This document shows positions 14,469-21,384 of a stretch of 21,384 bases of DNA, one piece after another. The notes below the pieces were generated by a model. The model had not been told where the DNA came from, made no database searches, and saw only the letters and a list, made by a program, of their open reading frames with translations. The position numbers were made by a program, and so were the translations under genes. Origin of the DNA: an uncultured bacterium (GTDB taxonomy: Bacteria > Planctomycetota > Phycisphaerae > Sedimentisphaerales > Anaerobacaceae); NCBI GenBank assembly GCA_913009865.1, contig CAJVYK010000013.1, forward strand, positions 1-21,384, written 5' to 3'. Every line of letters starts with the position of its first letter. Within the stretch, counting starts at the first letter, position 1.

Positions 14469-15899
14469 CTAAAATGGCGCCGCCTCCGTCACATGAGAGG
14501 CGTTTTCAAACCGCGTAAATTTCTCCCTGAATACCAGTTTAACACTGCCTGTCGGACCGTTGCGCTGCTTGGCTATTATCACTTCCGCAGCGTTATTATC
14601 CTGGTAATCATCTTCGCCGCGATGGTAGTAATCTTCACGGTGCAGAAGCATCACCACATCAGCGTCCTGCTCGATACTGCCGGACTCTCGCAAATCGCTC
14701 ATTCTCGGCCGATGTCCTTCCCTGCCCTCCGGCGACCGATTCAACTGGCTCAGAACAACAATAGGGATATTCAGCTCCCTCGCTAAGGCCTTGATATACC
14801 TTGAAATTGACGTTATTTCCTGCTGACGAGATTCAATCCGGCGATTGCCCAAACTCATCAATTGCAAATAATCTACTATACACAATCGTATATCATATTG
14901 GCTTGTCAGCCGTCTGGCCTTGGCACGAAGCTCCAACGGCGTCAGAGACGCTGTGTCGTCGATATAAATCGGAGCCGCTGCCAATGCTCCGCAGCCGGCA
15001 ACCAGCTTCTGATAATGCTCGGTATCGAGCATTCCCTTTCTTACTAACTGGGACTCAACTTCACTATTGCTGCACAAAATTCTTTCAGCCAATTGCTGCC
15101 TGCCCATTTCCAGCGAAAATATCGCCACCGGAGCGTTTTCCCGCACACCGATATACTCGGCAATATTTAATGCTAAACTGGTCTTTCCCATACTGGGCCT
15201 TCCGGCAACGATTATCATCTCACCGTTCTGTAAGCCGCAGGTCAAATCGTCAAGCTCATAGTAACCTGTCGGCAGGCCCGTAACATGGCTGCCCTTACGT
15301 TTCTCTATAAGCTCATAGGCGGCAGAGACCAAATCCTTTAGCGCAGCAGCGCCGCCGCTTACCTTTTTATTCGTAATGGCAAAAATCCTGCGCTCCGCAT
15401 CATCGAGTTTTTCGCCCGGCTCACCCGCCTCATCATACGCATCGTTGAGAATATCAGTAGCGGCCTGAACAATCTGGCGCAGCAGCATCTTATCCTTGAC
15501 AATCCCGGCGTAATAGGCCACGTTGGCCGAGGAAGGTACCGATTCCATAACCTTCGCAAGATATTTCACTCCTCCGACCGCTTCAAGCTGCTTTCGCTTC
15601 TCAAGCTCATCGCGCAGCAGCACCGCATCTAAACCGGTAGCTTTATTTTTCTCATAAAGCGTAACCAAAGCATCAAATACGTAGCGATGCTCGGTTCGAT
15701 AAAAGGCATCGGCGCTTCTGAGCTGCTCGAGGACATCGCCGATACATTCAGGGTCGATTATCATCGAGCCTAACACCGCCGCCTCAGCCGCTAACGATTC
15801 AGGCATTCTGCGCGCAGCCAACGCCTCGGCGCCGGCGGTCTTAGTATTTACGCCAGTACTCATCAGTCTGTCTTTATTCTTTTTGTCCAGTTGCTTCAT
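14469..15899 (-). CDS. dnaB: Replicative DNA helicase DnaB (476 aa)
   Basis: Hexameric 5'-3' helicase of the replication fork. The N-terminal primase-interaction domain is at about 33-135 (PESLAAEAAVLGSMIIDP). After a linker, the RecA-like domain at about 200-470 has Walker A GRPSMGKT (233-240), SLEMG, the Walker B region CIVDYLQLM and LSQLNRSPEGR with the conserved loop arginine. No intein is present. Start: ATG 15899 overlaps the end of rplI by 26 bp; an in-frame ATG at 15863 is equally credible (it begins MSTGVNTK) because the first 12 residues are lysine-rich and outside the conserved domain. Neither has a strong ribosome site. The rpsF-ssb-rpsR-rplI-dnaB order is widely conserved. Confidence 0.96.
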   Translation of the reverse strand: MKQLDKKNKDRLMSTGVNTKTAGAEALAARRMPESLAAEAAVLGSMIIDPECIGDVLEQLRSADAFYRTEHRYVFDALVTLYEKNKATGLDAVLLRDELEKRKQLEAVGGVKYLAKVMESVPSSANVAYYAGIVKDKMLLRQIVQAATDILNDAYDEAGEPGEKLDDAERRIFAITNKKVSGGAAALKDLVSAAYELIEKRKGSHVTGLPTGYYELDDLTCGLQNGEMIIVAGRPSMGKTSLALNIAEYIGVRENAPVAIFSLEMGRQQLAERILCSNSEVESQLVRKGMLDTEHYQKLVAGCGALAAAPIYIDDTASLTPLELRAKARRLTSQYDIRLCIVDYLQLMSLGNRRIESRQQEITSISRYIKALARELNIPIVVLSQLNRSPEGREGHRPRMSDLRESGSIEQDADVVMLLHREDYYHRGEDDYQDNNAAEVIIAKQRNGPTGSVKLVFREKFTRFENASHVTEAAPF

Positions 15900-16380
15900 C
15901 TACCCCATTCTGCTCAGCTACAACGACCACCGTGATAGTGGCCGTTAAATCCTCGTCCCTCCCCTCGGATGGGCTGGCCTCGGTAAATTTAAGCGTTACA
16001 TTATGGCTTCCCACTTGTTTTATTGGTTCGGGCAACTGCACCTGACTCTCGGCAATTTCAAATCCCTGCTGTCGCAGATTATCCGCTATCTGGCCACTGC
16101 CAACCGAACCGAACAGCAGGCCGGCCTCGTTGGCCTTGGCTGCGATAACAGCCTCTGCTCCTTCGGCCGCCTTGGCCAACTCTTCGAGCCGGGCACTGGC
16201 GGTCTTCCTTGCCTCTGCACGTATGGCTTTTTCTTCTGCCAGAGCCTTCAAATTCGCCTCAGTCGGAACAATCCCCAGTCCCTGCGGCAGCAGATAGTTT
16301 CTCGCATATCCCGGGCCGACCTCAACAACATCTCCGAGCCAGCCGAGCCTCTCAACATCGGTGACAAGCAAAATCCTCAT
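15874..16380 (-). CDS. rplI: 50S ribosomal protein L9 (168 aa)
   Basis: Large-subunit protein L9. The N-terminal domain MRILLVTDVERLGWLGDVVEVGPGYARNYLLP is the standard signature with the GYARN-LLP segment. A long connecting helix follows (about 42-80) and then the C-terminal domain (about 82-150). It is about 20 residues longer than typical L9 because of a serine/acidic insertion (EASPSEGRDED) and a short tail. ATG 16380 has AAAGGA at about 7 nt. The end overlaps the dnaB start. Confidence 0.96.
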   Translation of the reverse strand: MRILLVTDVERLGWLGDVVEVGPGYARNYLLPQGLGIVPTEANLKALAEEKAIRAEARKTASARLEELAKAAEGAEAVIAAKANEAGLLFGSVGSGQIADNLRQQGFEIAESQVQLPEPIKQVGSHNVTLKFTEASPSEGRDEDLTATITVVVVAEQNGVDEATGQKE

Positions 16381-16402
16381 CCCTTATCCTTTCTGAAAAT
16401 GT

Positions 16403-16460
16403 CTAAAGCAAAGAAAAATAAAAAATCAAAATGCAAATGTTTGATTTCCGCTTACTTTAG
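16403..16460. repeat. Short-form AT-rich intergenic repeat module
   Basis: The rpsR/rplI gap holds the same words in the same order as 11261-11379: the 24-bp identical word (16403-16426), aaaatgcaaa, tttgatttcc (16440-16449) and actttag (16454-16460). The roughly 70 bp containing the hairpin insert of the long form are absent. Confidence 0.8.
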
Positions 16461-16467
16461 CTCACTG

Positions 16468-16731
16468 TTACGTACTAAACGGAAGCAGTGCCATATACCT
16501 GGCACGTTTAATCGCTCTTTTGACCTTTCTCTGACAGCCGGCACAATTACCGCTGCGCTTGCGTGAGTATATCTTGCCGCGATTCGTCAGAAGCCTTGCT
16601 AAAGTATCGATGTCTTTGTAGTCAACATACTTTTCGCCTCTTCTGCAAAAACGGCACTGTGTCTGCTCACGAACGCCTCCTCTAAAAGTACTTGATTTTC
16701 TTCTATTATTATTACTTCTCCTTGTTTCCAT
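16468..16731 (-). CDS. rpsR: 30S ribosomal protein S18, four-cysteine form (87 aa)
   Basis: Small-subunit protein S18. The basic N-terminal tail (1-25) is followed by CRFCRRG and, later, NCAGCQRKVKRAIKRARYMALLPF, the conserved S18 core. The two CxxC pairs indicate a zinc-binding (C+) variant rather than the cysteine-free form. IDTLARLLTNRGKI is the usual central segment. ATG 16731 follows GAGGT at about 5 nt. It sits between ssb and rplI as in many bacteria, where S6, SSB and S18 are cotranscribed. Confidence 0.96.
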   Translation of the reverse strand: METRRSNNNRRKSSTFRGGVREQTQCRFCRRGEKYVDYKDIDTLARLLTNRGKIYSRKRSGNCAGCQRKVKRAIKRARYMALLPFST

Positions 16732-16760
16732 TTTTTACCTCATATTTCGTAAATTAAAAG

Positions 16761-16865
16761 TGTCTAAAGTGTCTAAAGTGAGCTAAAGTGAGCTAAAGTT
16801 AAAAAATATTCCACAACTTTAGGCACTCCCGAAGGGATGCTGTGCATTCACACTTTAGGCACTCC
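16761..16865. repeat. Tandem and direct repeats between ssb and rpsR
   Basis: Two copies of tgtctaaag (16761-16778) and two of tgagctaaag (16779-16798) stand in tandem. Two copies of actttaggcactcc follow (16816-16829 and 16852-16865) around a small hairpin-like segment, cccgaaggg. The words echo the complement of actttag-tcact words at 11373 and 16454. Confidence 0.75.
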
Positions 16866-16872
16866 AAACTTC

Positions 16873-17313
16873 CTAAAACGGTATATCATCTGCACCGCTC
16901 TGCTGCTCCACTTGCCGCTCCTGCTCACCGGGACCATTTTGGCCCTGCCTGGCCTGTCCGGCCGGCTGCTCACCCGCTCCAGGCGCACCGCCAAGAAACT
17001 GAAAGTTTTCCACCGTAACTCTGTGCTTGCTGTGCTTACTGCCGTCCTGACCCGTCCATGTATTGAAAGTCAGTCTGCCTTCCACTAATAGTGGGTTTCC
17101 CTTATGCAGGTATTTGTTTATATTTTCAGCGGTCCTGCCGAACGCCCGGCAATCTATAAAACAAGTCTCGTTCCTGTCTTCACCTTCCCTGCTTTTCCAT
17201 TTACGGTTTATCGCCAGCCCGAAATCGACCACAGCCGTCTGGCTGGGCAGATACGACAACTGCGGGTCCCGTGTCAGATTGCCTACCAGTAAAACTTTAT
17301 TAAAATTAGCCAT
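16873..17313 (-). CDS. ssb: Single-stranded DNA-binding protein (146 aa)
   Basis: Binds and protects single-stranded DNA during replication and repair. The OB fold spans residues 1-~107 (MANFNKVLLVGNLTRDPQL, FGLAINRKW, ETCFIDCRAFGRTAENI, LLVEGRL). A glycine/glutamine-rich linker follows, and the protein ends with the acidic tip ADDIPF, which recruits partner proteins. ATG 17313 is chosen because the OB fold begins there and GGAAGGGAA lies upstream; the longer open frame to 17607 is a shadow of rpsF. It lies 70 bp after rpsF. Confidence 0.97.
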   Translation of the reverse strand: MANFNKVLLVGNLTRDPQLSYLPSQTAVVDFGLAINRKWKSREGEDRNETCFIDCRAFGRTAENINKYLHKGNPLLVEGRLTFNTWTGQDGSKHSKHRVTVENFQFLGGAPGAGEQPAGQARQGQNGPGEQERQVEQQSGADDIPF

Positions 17314-17383
17314 ACCCAACTTCCCTTCCTTTAGTCGCGAGTCCTGATTCCTATCCCCGCTACACTGTTGACAGGGACAAAAA

Positions 17384-17917
17384 CTATTCCTGTTCCGACT
17401 CTTCAGCTTCCTGGGGCTGTTTCTCAGAGACCGCTTGTTCCGCTTCGACTGTCTGCTCTGTTTCGACCGTTTGTTTTGCTTCGGCTTTCTGGGCGGCTTC
17501 CTGAGCGATTTTTTGCGAGTGATTTTCCGGCTGTACCACAGGAGTATCTTTTTCACCCACCTCATTCTCTTCCTGTTCAATGCCTTCCTGCCCCATTGCC
17601 TCAGCATTCAGAATCAAAACCCGCATAATCCGCTCACAGAGCTGAACGTCTCTTTCAATCTGGGCAATCTTGCCGCCGTCGGCCCTGAAATACACAAGGA
17701 TATACGTCCCTCTGGTCTTGTGGTCAATCTCATAAGCAAGTTTGCACTCACTCCATTTCCTTGTCGAGACAATCTCGGCTTCCGCCTTTTCTAATATGGT
17801 TCTGATAGTCGCATTAATGCCGTCCCAATCCGATGCCGCCTCTGCCGAATCGATAAGGAACATAGCCTCATATAATTTCCTCCGTAAGGAGTCCTGTGGA
17901 TTAACAACAGTTTTCAA
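17384..17917 (-). CDS. rpsF: 30S ribosomal protein S6 with acidic C-terminal tail (177 aa)
   Basis: Small-subunit protein S6, partner of S18. The S6 fold spans about residues 13-110 (KLYEAMFLIDS, LAYEIDHKTRGTYILVYFRA, ERIMRVLIL). About 65 extra residues follow, rich in E, Q and A and containing three 6-residue repeats (such as ETEQTV); typical S6 is 95-135 residues. Start: TTG 17917, set by a full AGGAGGT seven nt upstream; the first ATG (residue 19) would cut the first strand. Leads the rpsF-ssb-rpsR-rplI-dnaB run. It lies 62 bp downstream of pth. Confidence 0.95.
   Translation of the reverse strand: MKTVVNPQDSLRRKLYEAMFLIDSAEAASDWDGINATIRTILEKAEAEIVSTRKWSECKLAYEIDHKTRGTYILVYFRADGGKIAQIERDVQLCERIMRVLILNAEAMGQEGIEQEENEVGEKDTPVVQPENHSQKIAQEAAQKAEAKQTVETEQTVEAEQAVSEKQPQEAEESEQE
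17429..17482 (-). repeat. Three 18-bp tandem repeats inside rpsF
   Basis: Units 17429-17446, 17447-17464 and 17465-17482 are each 18 bp and similar (gac-g-tgt-c-tttc pattern on the plus strand). They encode EAEQAV, ETEQTV and EAKQTV in the tail of S6. The in-frame expansion suggests slippage-driven growth of a disordered tail. Confidence 0.8.
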
Positions 17918-17973
17918 GCCAATTACCTCCTGTTAAATGATTATTGATAAATGATTATCGATAAAGATACGAC

Positions 17974-18000
17974 AAATAATCAGCAATCACTTATCACTTT
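17974..18000. repeat. Dispersed word forming the 3' end of pth
   Basis: The segment matches 12055-12080 except for three T/C differences. It covers the last codons and stop of pth. The adjoining gap (17935-17970) has related attgataaatgatta words. Confidence 0.7.
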
Positions 18001-18585
18001 ATTAAACTCATTCATAGCCGTCTCTATGCCGCATTCGACCCAGCAAAGGACGGCTTTTTGCGACCTTTCAATCGCCTCATCCAGCAGCGGTTTCTCCTGC
18101 TTCGTCGGCCTGCCGAGAACATAATCTACGGCCTCTATTCTATCGTTCCGCCCGATACCGATTCGTAAACGGCCTATATTCTCGGTACCGAGCGTCTCTA
18201 TCACATCAGCCAGACCTTTGTGGCCGCCAGCCGAGCCGGCCCGTCTAATCCGAATTCTGCCCGGCGACAACGCCATATCGTCGGTTATCACAAGCAAATT
18301 TGTGGTGAGCGAAGTCGAACCATCGCTGACACCAAGCCGGTAAAAACCCATTGCAGCAGCGACGGCCTGTCCGCTGCGATTCATAAACTGCCACGGCTTT
18401 AACAGTATCAGCTCTTTATCTGCAAACCTGCCCTGACCTAAACAAGCGCCGAATTTTTTCTTTCCGACCCTTATCTTCAACGCCTCAGCCAGCGAATCTA
18501 TCACTCTAAAACCGACATTATGCCGCGTACCAACATACTCATCGCCCGGATTGCCCAGGCCGACAATCATTTTAATTTCGGCCAT
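17980..18585 (-). CDS. pth: Peptidyl-tRNA hydrolase (201 aa)
   Basis: Cleaves peptidyl-tRNAs dropped by stalled ribosomes. It shows MIVGLGNPGDEYVGTRHNVGF with catalytic His22, KPWQFMNRSGQAV, the catalytic Asp in VITDDMAL, and GSAGGHKGL with GRLRIGIGR. Length is normal. ATG 18585 (MAEIKMIVG) is preferred; a GTG at 18639, overlapping the rplY stop as GTGA, would add an 18-residue extension unlike the family. The last codons (KVISDC) fall in a dispersed repeat word. It stands behind rplY, as in many genomes (prs-rplY-pth). Confidence 0.96.
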   Translation of the reverse strand: MAEIKMIVGLGNPGDEYVGTRHNVGFRVIDSLAEALKIRVGKKKFGACLGQGRFADKELILLKPWQFMNRSGQAVAAAMGFYRLGVSDGSTSLTTNLLVITDDMALSPGRIRIRRAGSAGGHKGLADVIETLGTENIGRLRIGIGRNDRIEAVDYVLGRPTKQEKPLLDEAIERSQKAVLCWVECGIETAMNEFNKVISDC

Positions 18586-18635
18586 GGCACCTATTTCGTA
18601 TTTCGCATATTGTATTGTGCTTTCCGCACGAGGCC

Positions 18636-19286
18636 TCACGCCTCTTGTTTTGAAGATTCTTCCTCGGTCTCTTTAGTCTCGCCAATAATCTCAGGAGCAG
18701 CTGACGCTTCTTCTTCAAGCTCTTCGGTGCTCTTGGCGGCGGCAACCAAACTACAGGTCAGCAGCAGCGTTGACGGCGAGCTTACCAGCTTAACACCCTC
18801 TCCGAGCTTTATATCGCCGGCATGCAGGGTATCGCCAACTCCTATCTCTTTGACCGAGACAACGATGGCCTCCGGAATATCAGTTACTTTGCACTCGATT
18901 TCCAGACGGTTTGTATGCTCCTCAATAATGCCGCCCTCATGCGTACCCTTAGCCGTACCTTTCAGTTCGATTGGAACCGCCACCTTAATCATCTCGGTTG
19001 CATCAACTCTCATCAGGTCCACATGAATGATATCTTTGCCTAAATAATCATATTGCAGGTCTTTAAAAATCATTGTTTCCTTTTTTTTACCAATCTGCAC
19101 ATCGACCACACGACCGCCGTGATGCAATCCTTCGACAAGATTATGCGCATCCAACGAAACAGCCACCGGCTTTTTTTTATGTCCGTAAACAACAGCGGGC
19201 ACTCGGCCCTGCTTGCGCACCTTCGCCGCAGACTTTGAACCGACGTCTTCTCGAATCTCTGCTTTCAGTAACAGGGTATTTGGCAT
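18636..19286 (-). CDS. rplY: 50S ribosomal protein L25, general stress protein Ctc form (216 aa)
   Basis: Binds 5S rRNA in the large subunit. The N-terminal L25 domain is at about 1-95 (LLLKAEIREDVGSKSAAKVRKQGRVPAVVYG, HVDLMRVD). The C-terminal TL5/Ctc beta domain is at about 98-185 (AVPIELKGTAKGTHEGGI, DIKLGEGVKLV), followed by an acidic tail from about 190 rich in E and S. Length fits the long CTC form. ATG 19286 follows AAAGGTG. It lies 28 bp after prs. Confidence 0.95.
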   Translation of the reverse strand: MPNTLLLKAEIREDVGSKSAAKVRKQGRVPAVVYGHKKKPVAVSLDAHNLVEGLHHGGRVVDVQIGKKKETMIFKDLQYDYLGKDIIHVDLMRVDATEMIKVAVPIELKGTAKGTHEGGIIEEHTNRLEIECKVTDIPEAIVVSVKEIGVGDTLHAGDIKLGEGVKLVSSPSTLLLTCSLVAAAKSTEELEEEASAAPEIIGETKETEEESSKQEA

Positions 19287-19314
19287 ATATCACCTTTCTT
19301 AAAATAGTGCATAG

Positions 19315-20262
19315 TCAATTAAACAGGCTGCTAACCGATTCGTCTCTGTGAATTCTCTTTATGGCCTCGCCTAACATAGCTGAGACGGTTAAAACCTTGA
19401 TACAGCCAAGCTCTTTGGCCTTCTCGCTCAACGGCACAGTATCGGTGGTGACTACCTCATCAATCGGCGCCTGCCCTAATCGCTCTAACGCCCGGCCTGC
19501 GAGAACGCCGTGCGTAGCCCCGACATATATTTTTTCCGCTCCACGCTGCTTAATCAGCTTGGCCGCACTGCACACCGTCCCGGCGGTGGCAATAATATCG
19601 TCACACATCACAATATTTCTGCCTGCCACTTCGCCGATAACCTCCCTGGCTTCCACCCGCTCACCGCTCACGCGCCTCTTGTGCACAATCGCTAATTCTC
19701 CGCCTAAATGAGAAGCGTATCTGGATGCGATTTTCATATTACCCACATCCGGCGAAACCACTGTTAACTTATCGATTTTTTTATCCCGGAAGTAGTTGCC
19801 CAATACCAGCTCACCCATCAAATGGTCAAGCGGTATATCGAAAAAGCCCTGCAACTGGTGTGCATGCAAATCTATCGCCAACACCCTGTCGGCTCCGGCG
19901 GTAGTAATAATATTAGCCACCAGTTTTGCGGTGATAGGCACCCGCCCTTCGTCTTTTCTATCCTGCCGGGCATAGCCGAAATAGGGAATAACCGCGGTGA
20001 TGCGTTTAGCGCTGGCCCTTCTCAGACAGTCCAGATAGATTAAAAGCTCTACCAAATGCTCATCAACCGGATTGCAGGTTGACTGCACAACAAAGCAATC
20101 CCTGCCGCGAACGTCATCTTCCAGCTTGATAACTTTTTCGCCATCCGGAAACTTGTCAATCTTCGCTCCGCCGAGCGGCAGTCCCAAGTACTTACAAACC
20201 GCACCGGCTAATGCTACATTACTGCTGCCGGAAAATATCTTCAGATTGTCGTTCAAAAACAT
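19315..20262 (-). CDS. prs: Ribose-phosphate pyrophosphokinase (PRPP synthase, 315 aa)
   Basis: Makes PRPP from ribose 5-phosphate and ATP for purine, pyrimidine, His and Trp pathways. It contains FPDGE, the flexible loop YARQDRKDEGR, the catalytic/metal region VLAIDLHAHQLQGFF with SPDVGN downstream, KRRVSGE, and the PRPP-binding loop VMCDDIIATAGT. Length 315 is the class I norm. ATG 20262 follows AAGGAAG. It lies between glmU-like and rplY, a common order (glmU-prs-rplY-pth). Confidence 0.97.
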   Translation of the reverse strand: MFLNDNLKIFSGSSNVALAGAVCKYLGLPLGGAKIDKFPDGEKVIKLEDDVRGRDCFVVQSTCNPVDEHLVELLIYLDCLRRASAKRITAVIPYFGYARQDRKDEGRVPITAKLVANIITTAGADRVLAIDLHAHQLQGFFDIPLDHLMGELVLGNYFRDKKIDKLTVVSPDVGNMKIASRYASHLGGELAIVHKRRVSGERVEAREVIGEVAGRNIVMCDDIIATAGTVCSAAKLIKQRGAEKIYVGATHGVLAGRALERLGQAPIDEVVTTDTVPLSEKAKELGCIKVLTVSAMLGEAIKRIHRDESVSSLFN

Positions 20263-20383
20263 CTTTCTTCCTTTTTATTATTGCCGCAAAAAGGCACAGA
20301 AAACACAAAAAAAGACATAAAAACAAACAAAAACTTTTGAGAATTTTGAGCTTTTTTGTGGCTAATCCTGCCCTTTTCCCTTT
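20263..20383. repeat. Inverted A/T-rich words in the glmU/prs gap
   Basis: The segment gccgcaaaaagg (20283-20294) is complementary at 10 of 12 positions to cttttttgtggc (20351-20362). Between them is an A-rich run with caaaaa words. It resembles the low-complexity words in other gaps of this run. No T-tract terminator form is evident. Confidence 0.45.
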
Positions 20384-21361
20384 TTACTTTTTACTTTCCG
20401 TAGAAATCGCCGTCCCCGGCTTAACAGACGAGCCGCTTTTTAGAACCGTGCCGCTGTTCAAATAAACAAGCGGCCCAATTCGACAGCGTTGCCCGATTTT
20501 AACCTCGCCGTGAATATATGTAAATGGTTCAATTTGTGTATCCCGTCCGATTTGCGCTCTTGCGTCAATCCAGGTATTATCAGGGTCAATTATTGTCACG
20601 CCTTCTCTTTGATGGGCCCGCTGAATCCTGCGCTGCATAATTTTACTCGTTTCGCTAAGCTGCTCCCTGCTGTTGATACTCACGGCCTCCTCAGGCCGTA
20701 CCGCTGTAACAGATGCCACTTTGAGACCGTCCGCAATGATGACAGGCAGCACATCCGTCAGGTAATACTCTTTTTTGGCATTGTCGGGCTTAACCTTTTT
20801 CAACGCCTCGAAAAGAATCCTGTTATTGAACAGATAATAGCTCGGATTAACCTCGCAAATCGCCAATTGTTCACTCGTACAGTCGCTGTGCTCCACGATG
20901 CCCTGAATACTGCCGTCTGCATTTCTGCATATCCTTCCGTAACCAGCCGGCTCGTCCAGAACCGCTGTCGCCAACGTCGCCGCTGGTCGCTCGGTCCTGT
21001 GTTTTTCCATAAGCATCTTTAACGTTTCCGCTCGAATCAACGGCCCATCGCCGCAGAGTACGAAGGTTTCGCCCTCAAAATCTCCGAGATGTTCGCCGCA
21101 GCACAGAACTGCATGGGCTGTTCCTTTTTGCTGCTCCTGGCGGACCCAGACAATATCATCAGCTGCGCCGAATTGCTCTTTGACCTGCTCGGCGCCATAG
21201 CCAACCACAACGTATATTTTTGCGACCCCGACCGCCCGGCAGGCATCGAGCACGTATGCCAGTATCGGCTGCCCACAAACTTCGTGCAGTACTTTCGGCA
21301 GCTTGGTATTCATTCTGCTGCTGATTCCCGCCGCCAGAATTATCGCTACAGTTTCCGCCAC
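20384..21361 (-). CDS. glmU: GlmU-like UDP-GlcNAc pyrophosphorylase, short form (325 aa)
   Basis: Nucleotidyltransferase domain of about 230 residues: AIILAAGISSRMNTKLPKVLH (nucleotide-binding), GDGPLI near residue 100 (metal Asp) and EYYLTD. This fits UTP + GlcNAc-1-P to UDP-GlcNAc. The C-terminus has only about four left-handed beta-helix turns (TIIDPDNTWIDARAQIG, GRDTQIEPFTYIHG, RCRIGPLVYLNSG) and stops at 325 residues. Full GlmU is about 456, and the acetyltransferase active site (catalytic His of the second half) is absent. No continuation is found in other frames downstream, so it is not a simple frameshift. Start is GTG 21361, since an in-frame TAA lies two codons upstream; the ribosome site is poor. 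It heads the visible run and would feed UDP-GlcNAc to the lpx genes. Confidence 0.88.
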   Translation of the reverse strand: MAETVAIILAAGISSRMNTKLPKVLHEVCGQPILAYVLDACRAVGVAKIYVVVGYGAEQVKEQFGAADDIVWVRQEQQKGTAHAVLCCGEHLGDFEGETFVLCGDGPLIRAETLKMLMEKHRTERPAATLATAVLDEPAGYGRICRNADGSIQGIVEHSDCTSEQLAICEVNPSYYLFNNRILFEALKKVKPDNAKKEYYLTDVLPVIIADGLKVASVTAVRPEEAVSINSREQLSETSKIMQRRIQRAHQREGVTIIDPDNTWIDARAQIGRDTQIEPFTYIHGEVKIGQRCRIGPLVYLNSGTVLKSGSSVKPGTAISTESKK

Positions 21362-21384
21362 TTTTTACTTTTGCCTTTCTTACC

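Noticed and set aside
17314..17607. Open frame extending ssb upstream by about 98 lysine/arginine-rich residues
   Set aside because: It is the frame shadow of the Glu/Gln-rich tail of rpsF; the OB fold and a ribosome site start at 17313.
18586..18639. GTG start for pth overlapping the rplY stop
   Set aside because: Would add 18 residues not found in the family; MAEIKMIVGLGNPG at 18585 fits better, though coupling cannot be excluded.
20263..20400. Frameshifted remainder of GlmU downstream of its stop
   Set aside because: No hexapeptide repeats in any frame before prs begins.

Overview
This window looks like a contig from a Planctomycetes-type bacterium, most likely Phycisphaerae/Sedimentisphaerales-like. 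The evidence is the combination of a dockerin-like secreted protein, a PEP-CTERM protein with a proprotein-convertase P domain, a glycine-rich secreted repeat protein, a full Gram-negative envelope set (BamA, Skp/OmpH, LpxD, LpxA) and a fused LpxC-FabZ. The taxonomic call is an inference from gene content only. Bases 1-61 are not biological: they are an untrimmed Illumina P7/index/TruSeq adapter, so the left contig edge is an assembly artefact and the first gene is cut there.

Left part (62-5336, plus strand): the 3' part of GTP-dependent PEP carboxykinase; a near-consensus sigma70 promoter; a 25-codon leader-like ORF with a strong Shine-Dalgarno; a large secreted protein with four exact-length 27-residue tandem repeats; and a small secreted dockerin-like protein. 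A 611-base gap follows, holding a 157-bp MITE-like element with 18-bp terminal inverted repeats and a TTA target duplication. Next comes a sigma54 enhancer-binding protein with no sensory domain. Convergent to it lies a PEP-CTERM/P-domain protein with its own promoter (minus strand), then a lipoprotein cyclophilin followed by a clear terminator.

Right part (7016-21361, all minus strand, tightly spaced) is a long housekeeping and envelope run. In transcription order it is: short GlmU-like uridyltransferase, prs, rplY/ctc, pth, rpsF, ssb, rpsR, rplI, dnaB, bamA, skp/ompH, lpxD, lpxC-fabZ, lpxA and a Gfo/Idh/MocA oxidoreductase resembling UDP-GlcNAc 3-dehydrogenase (GnnA). It joins nucleotide-sugar and PRPP supply, translation and replication factors, and outer-membrane protein and lipid A assembly. 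The last gene together with LpxA suggests that lipid A may be built on an amino-modified sugar, but no transaminase partner is present here.

The gaps of this run carry a family of short AT-rich repeat modules. Two gaps hold the same module in a long form (with a hairpin insert) and a short form. Another copy of the hairpin overlaps the start of bamA and encodes much of its apparent signal peptide. A third type of word forms the last codons of pth. I did not find a defence system, biosynthetic cluster, prophage or CRISPR array. The most unusual signals are the repeat modules that extend into coding sequence, the MITE-like element, the truncated GlmU and the GnnA-like/LpxA pairing.
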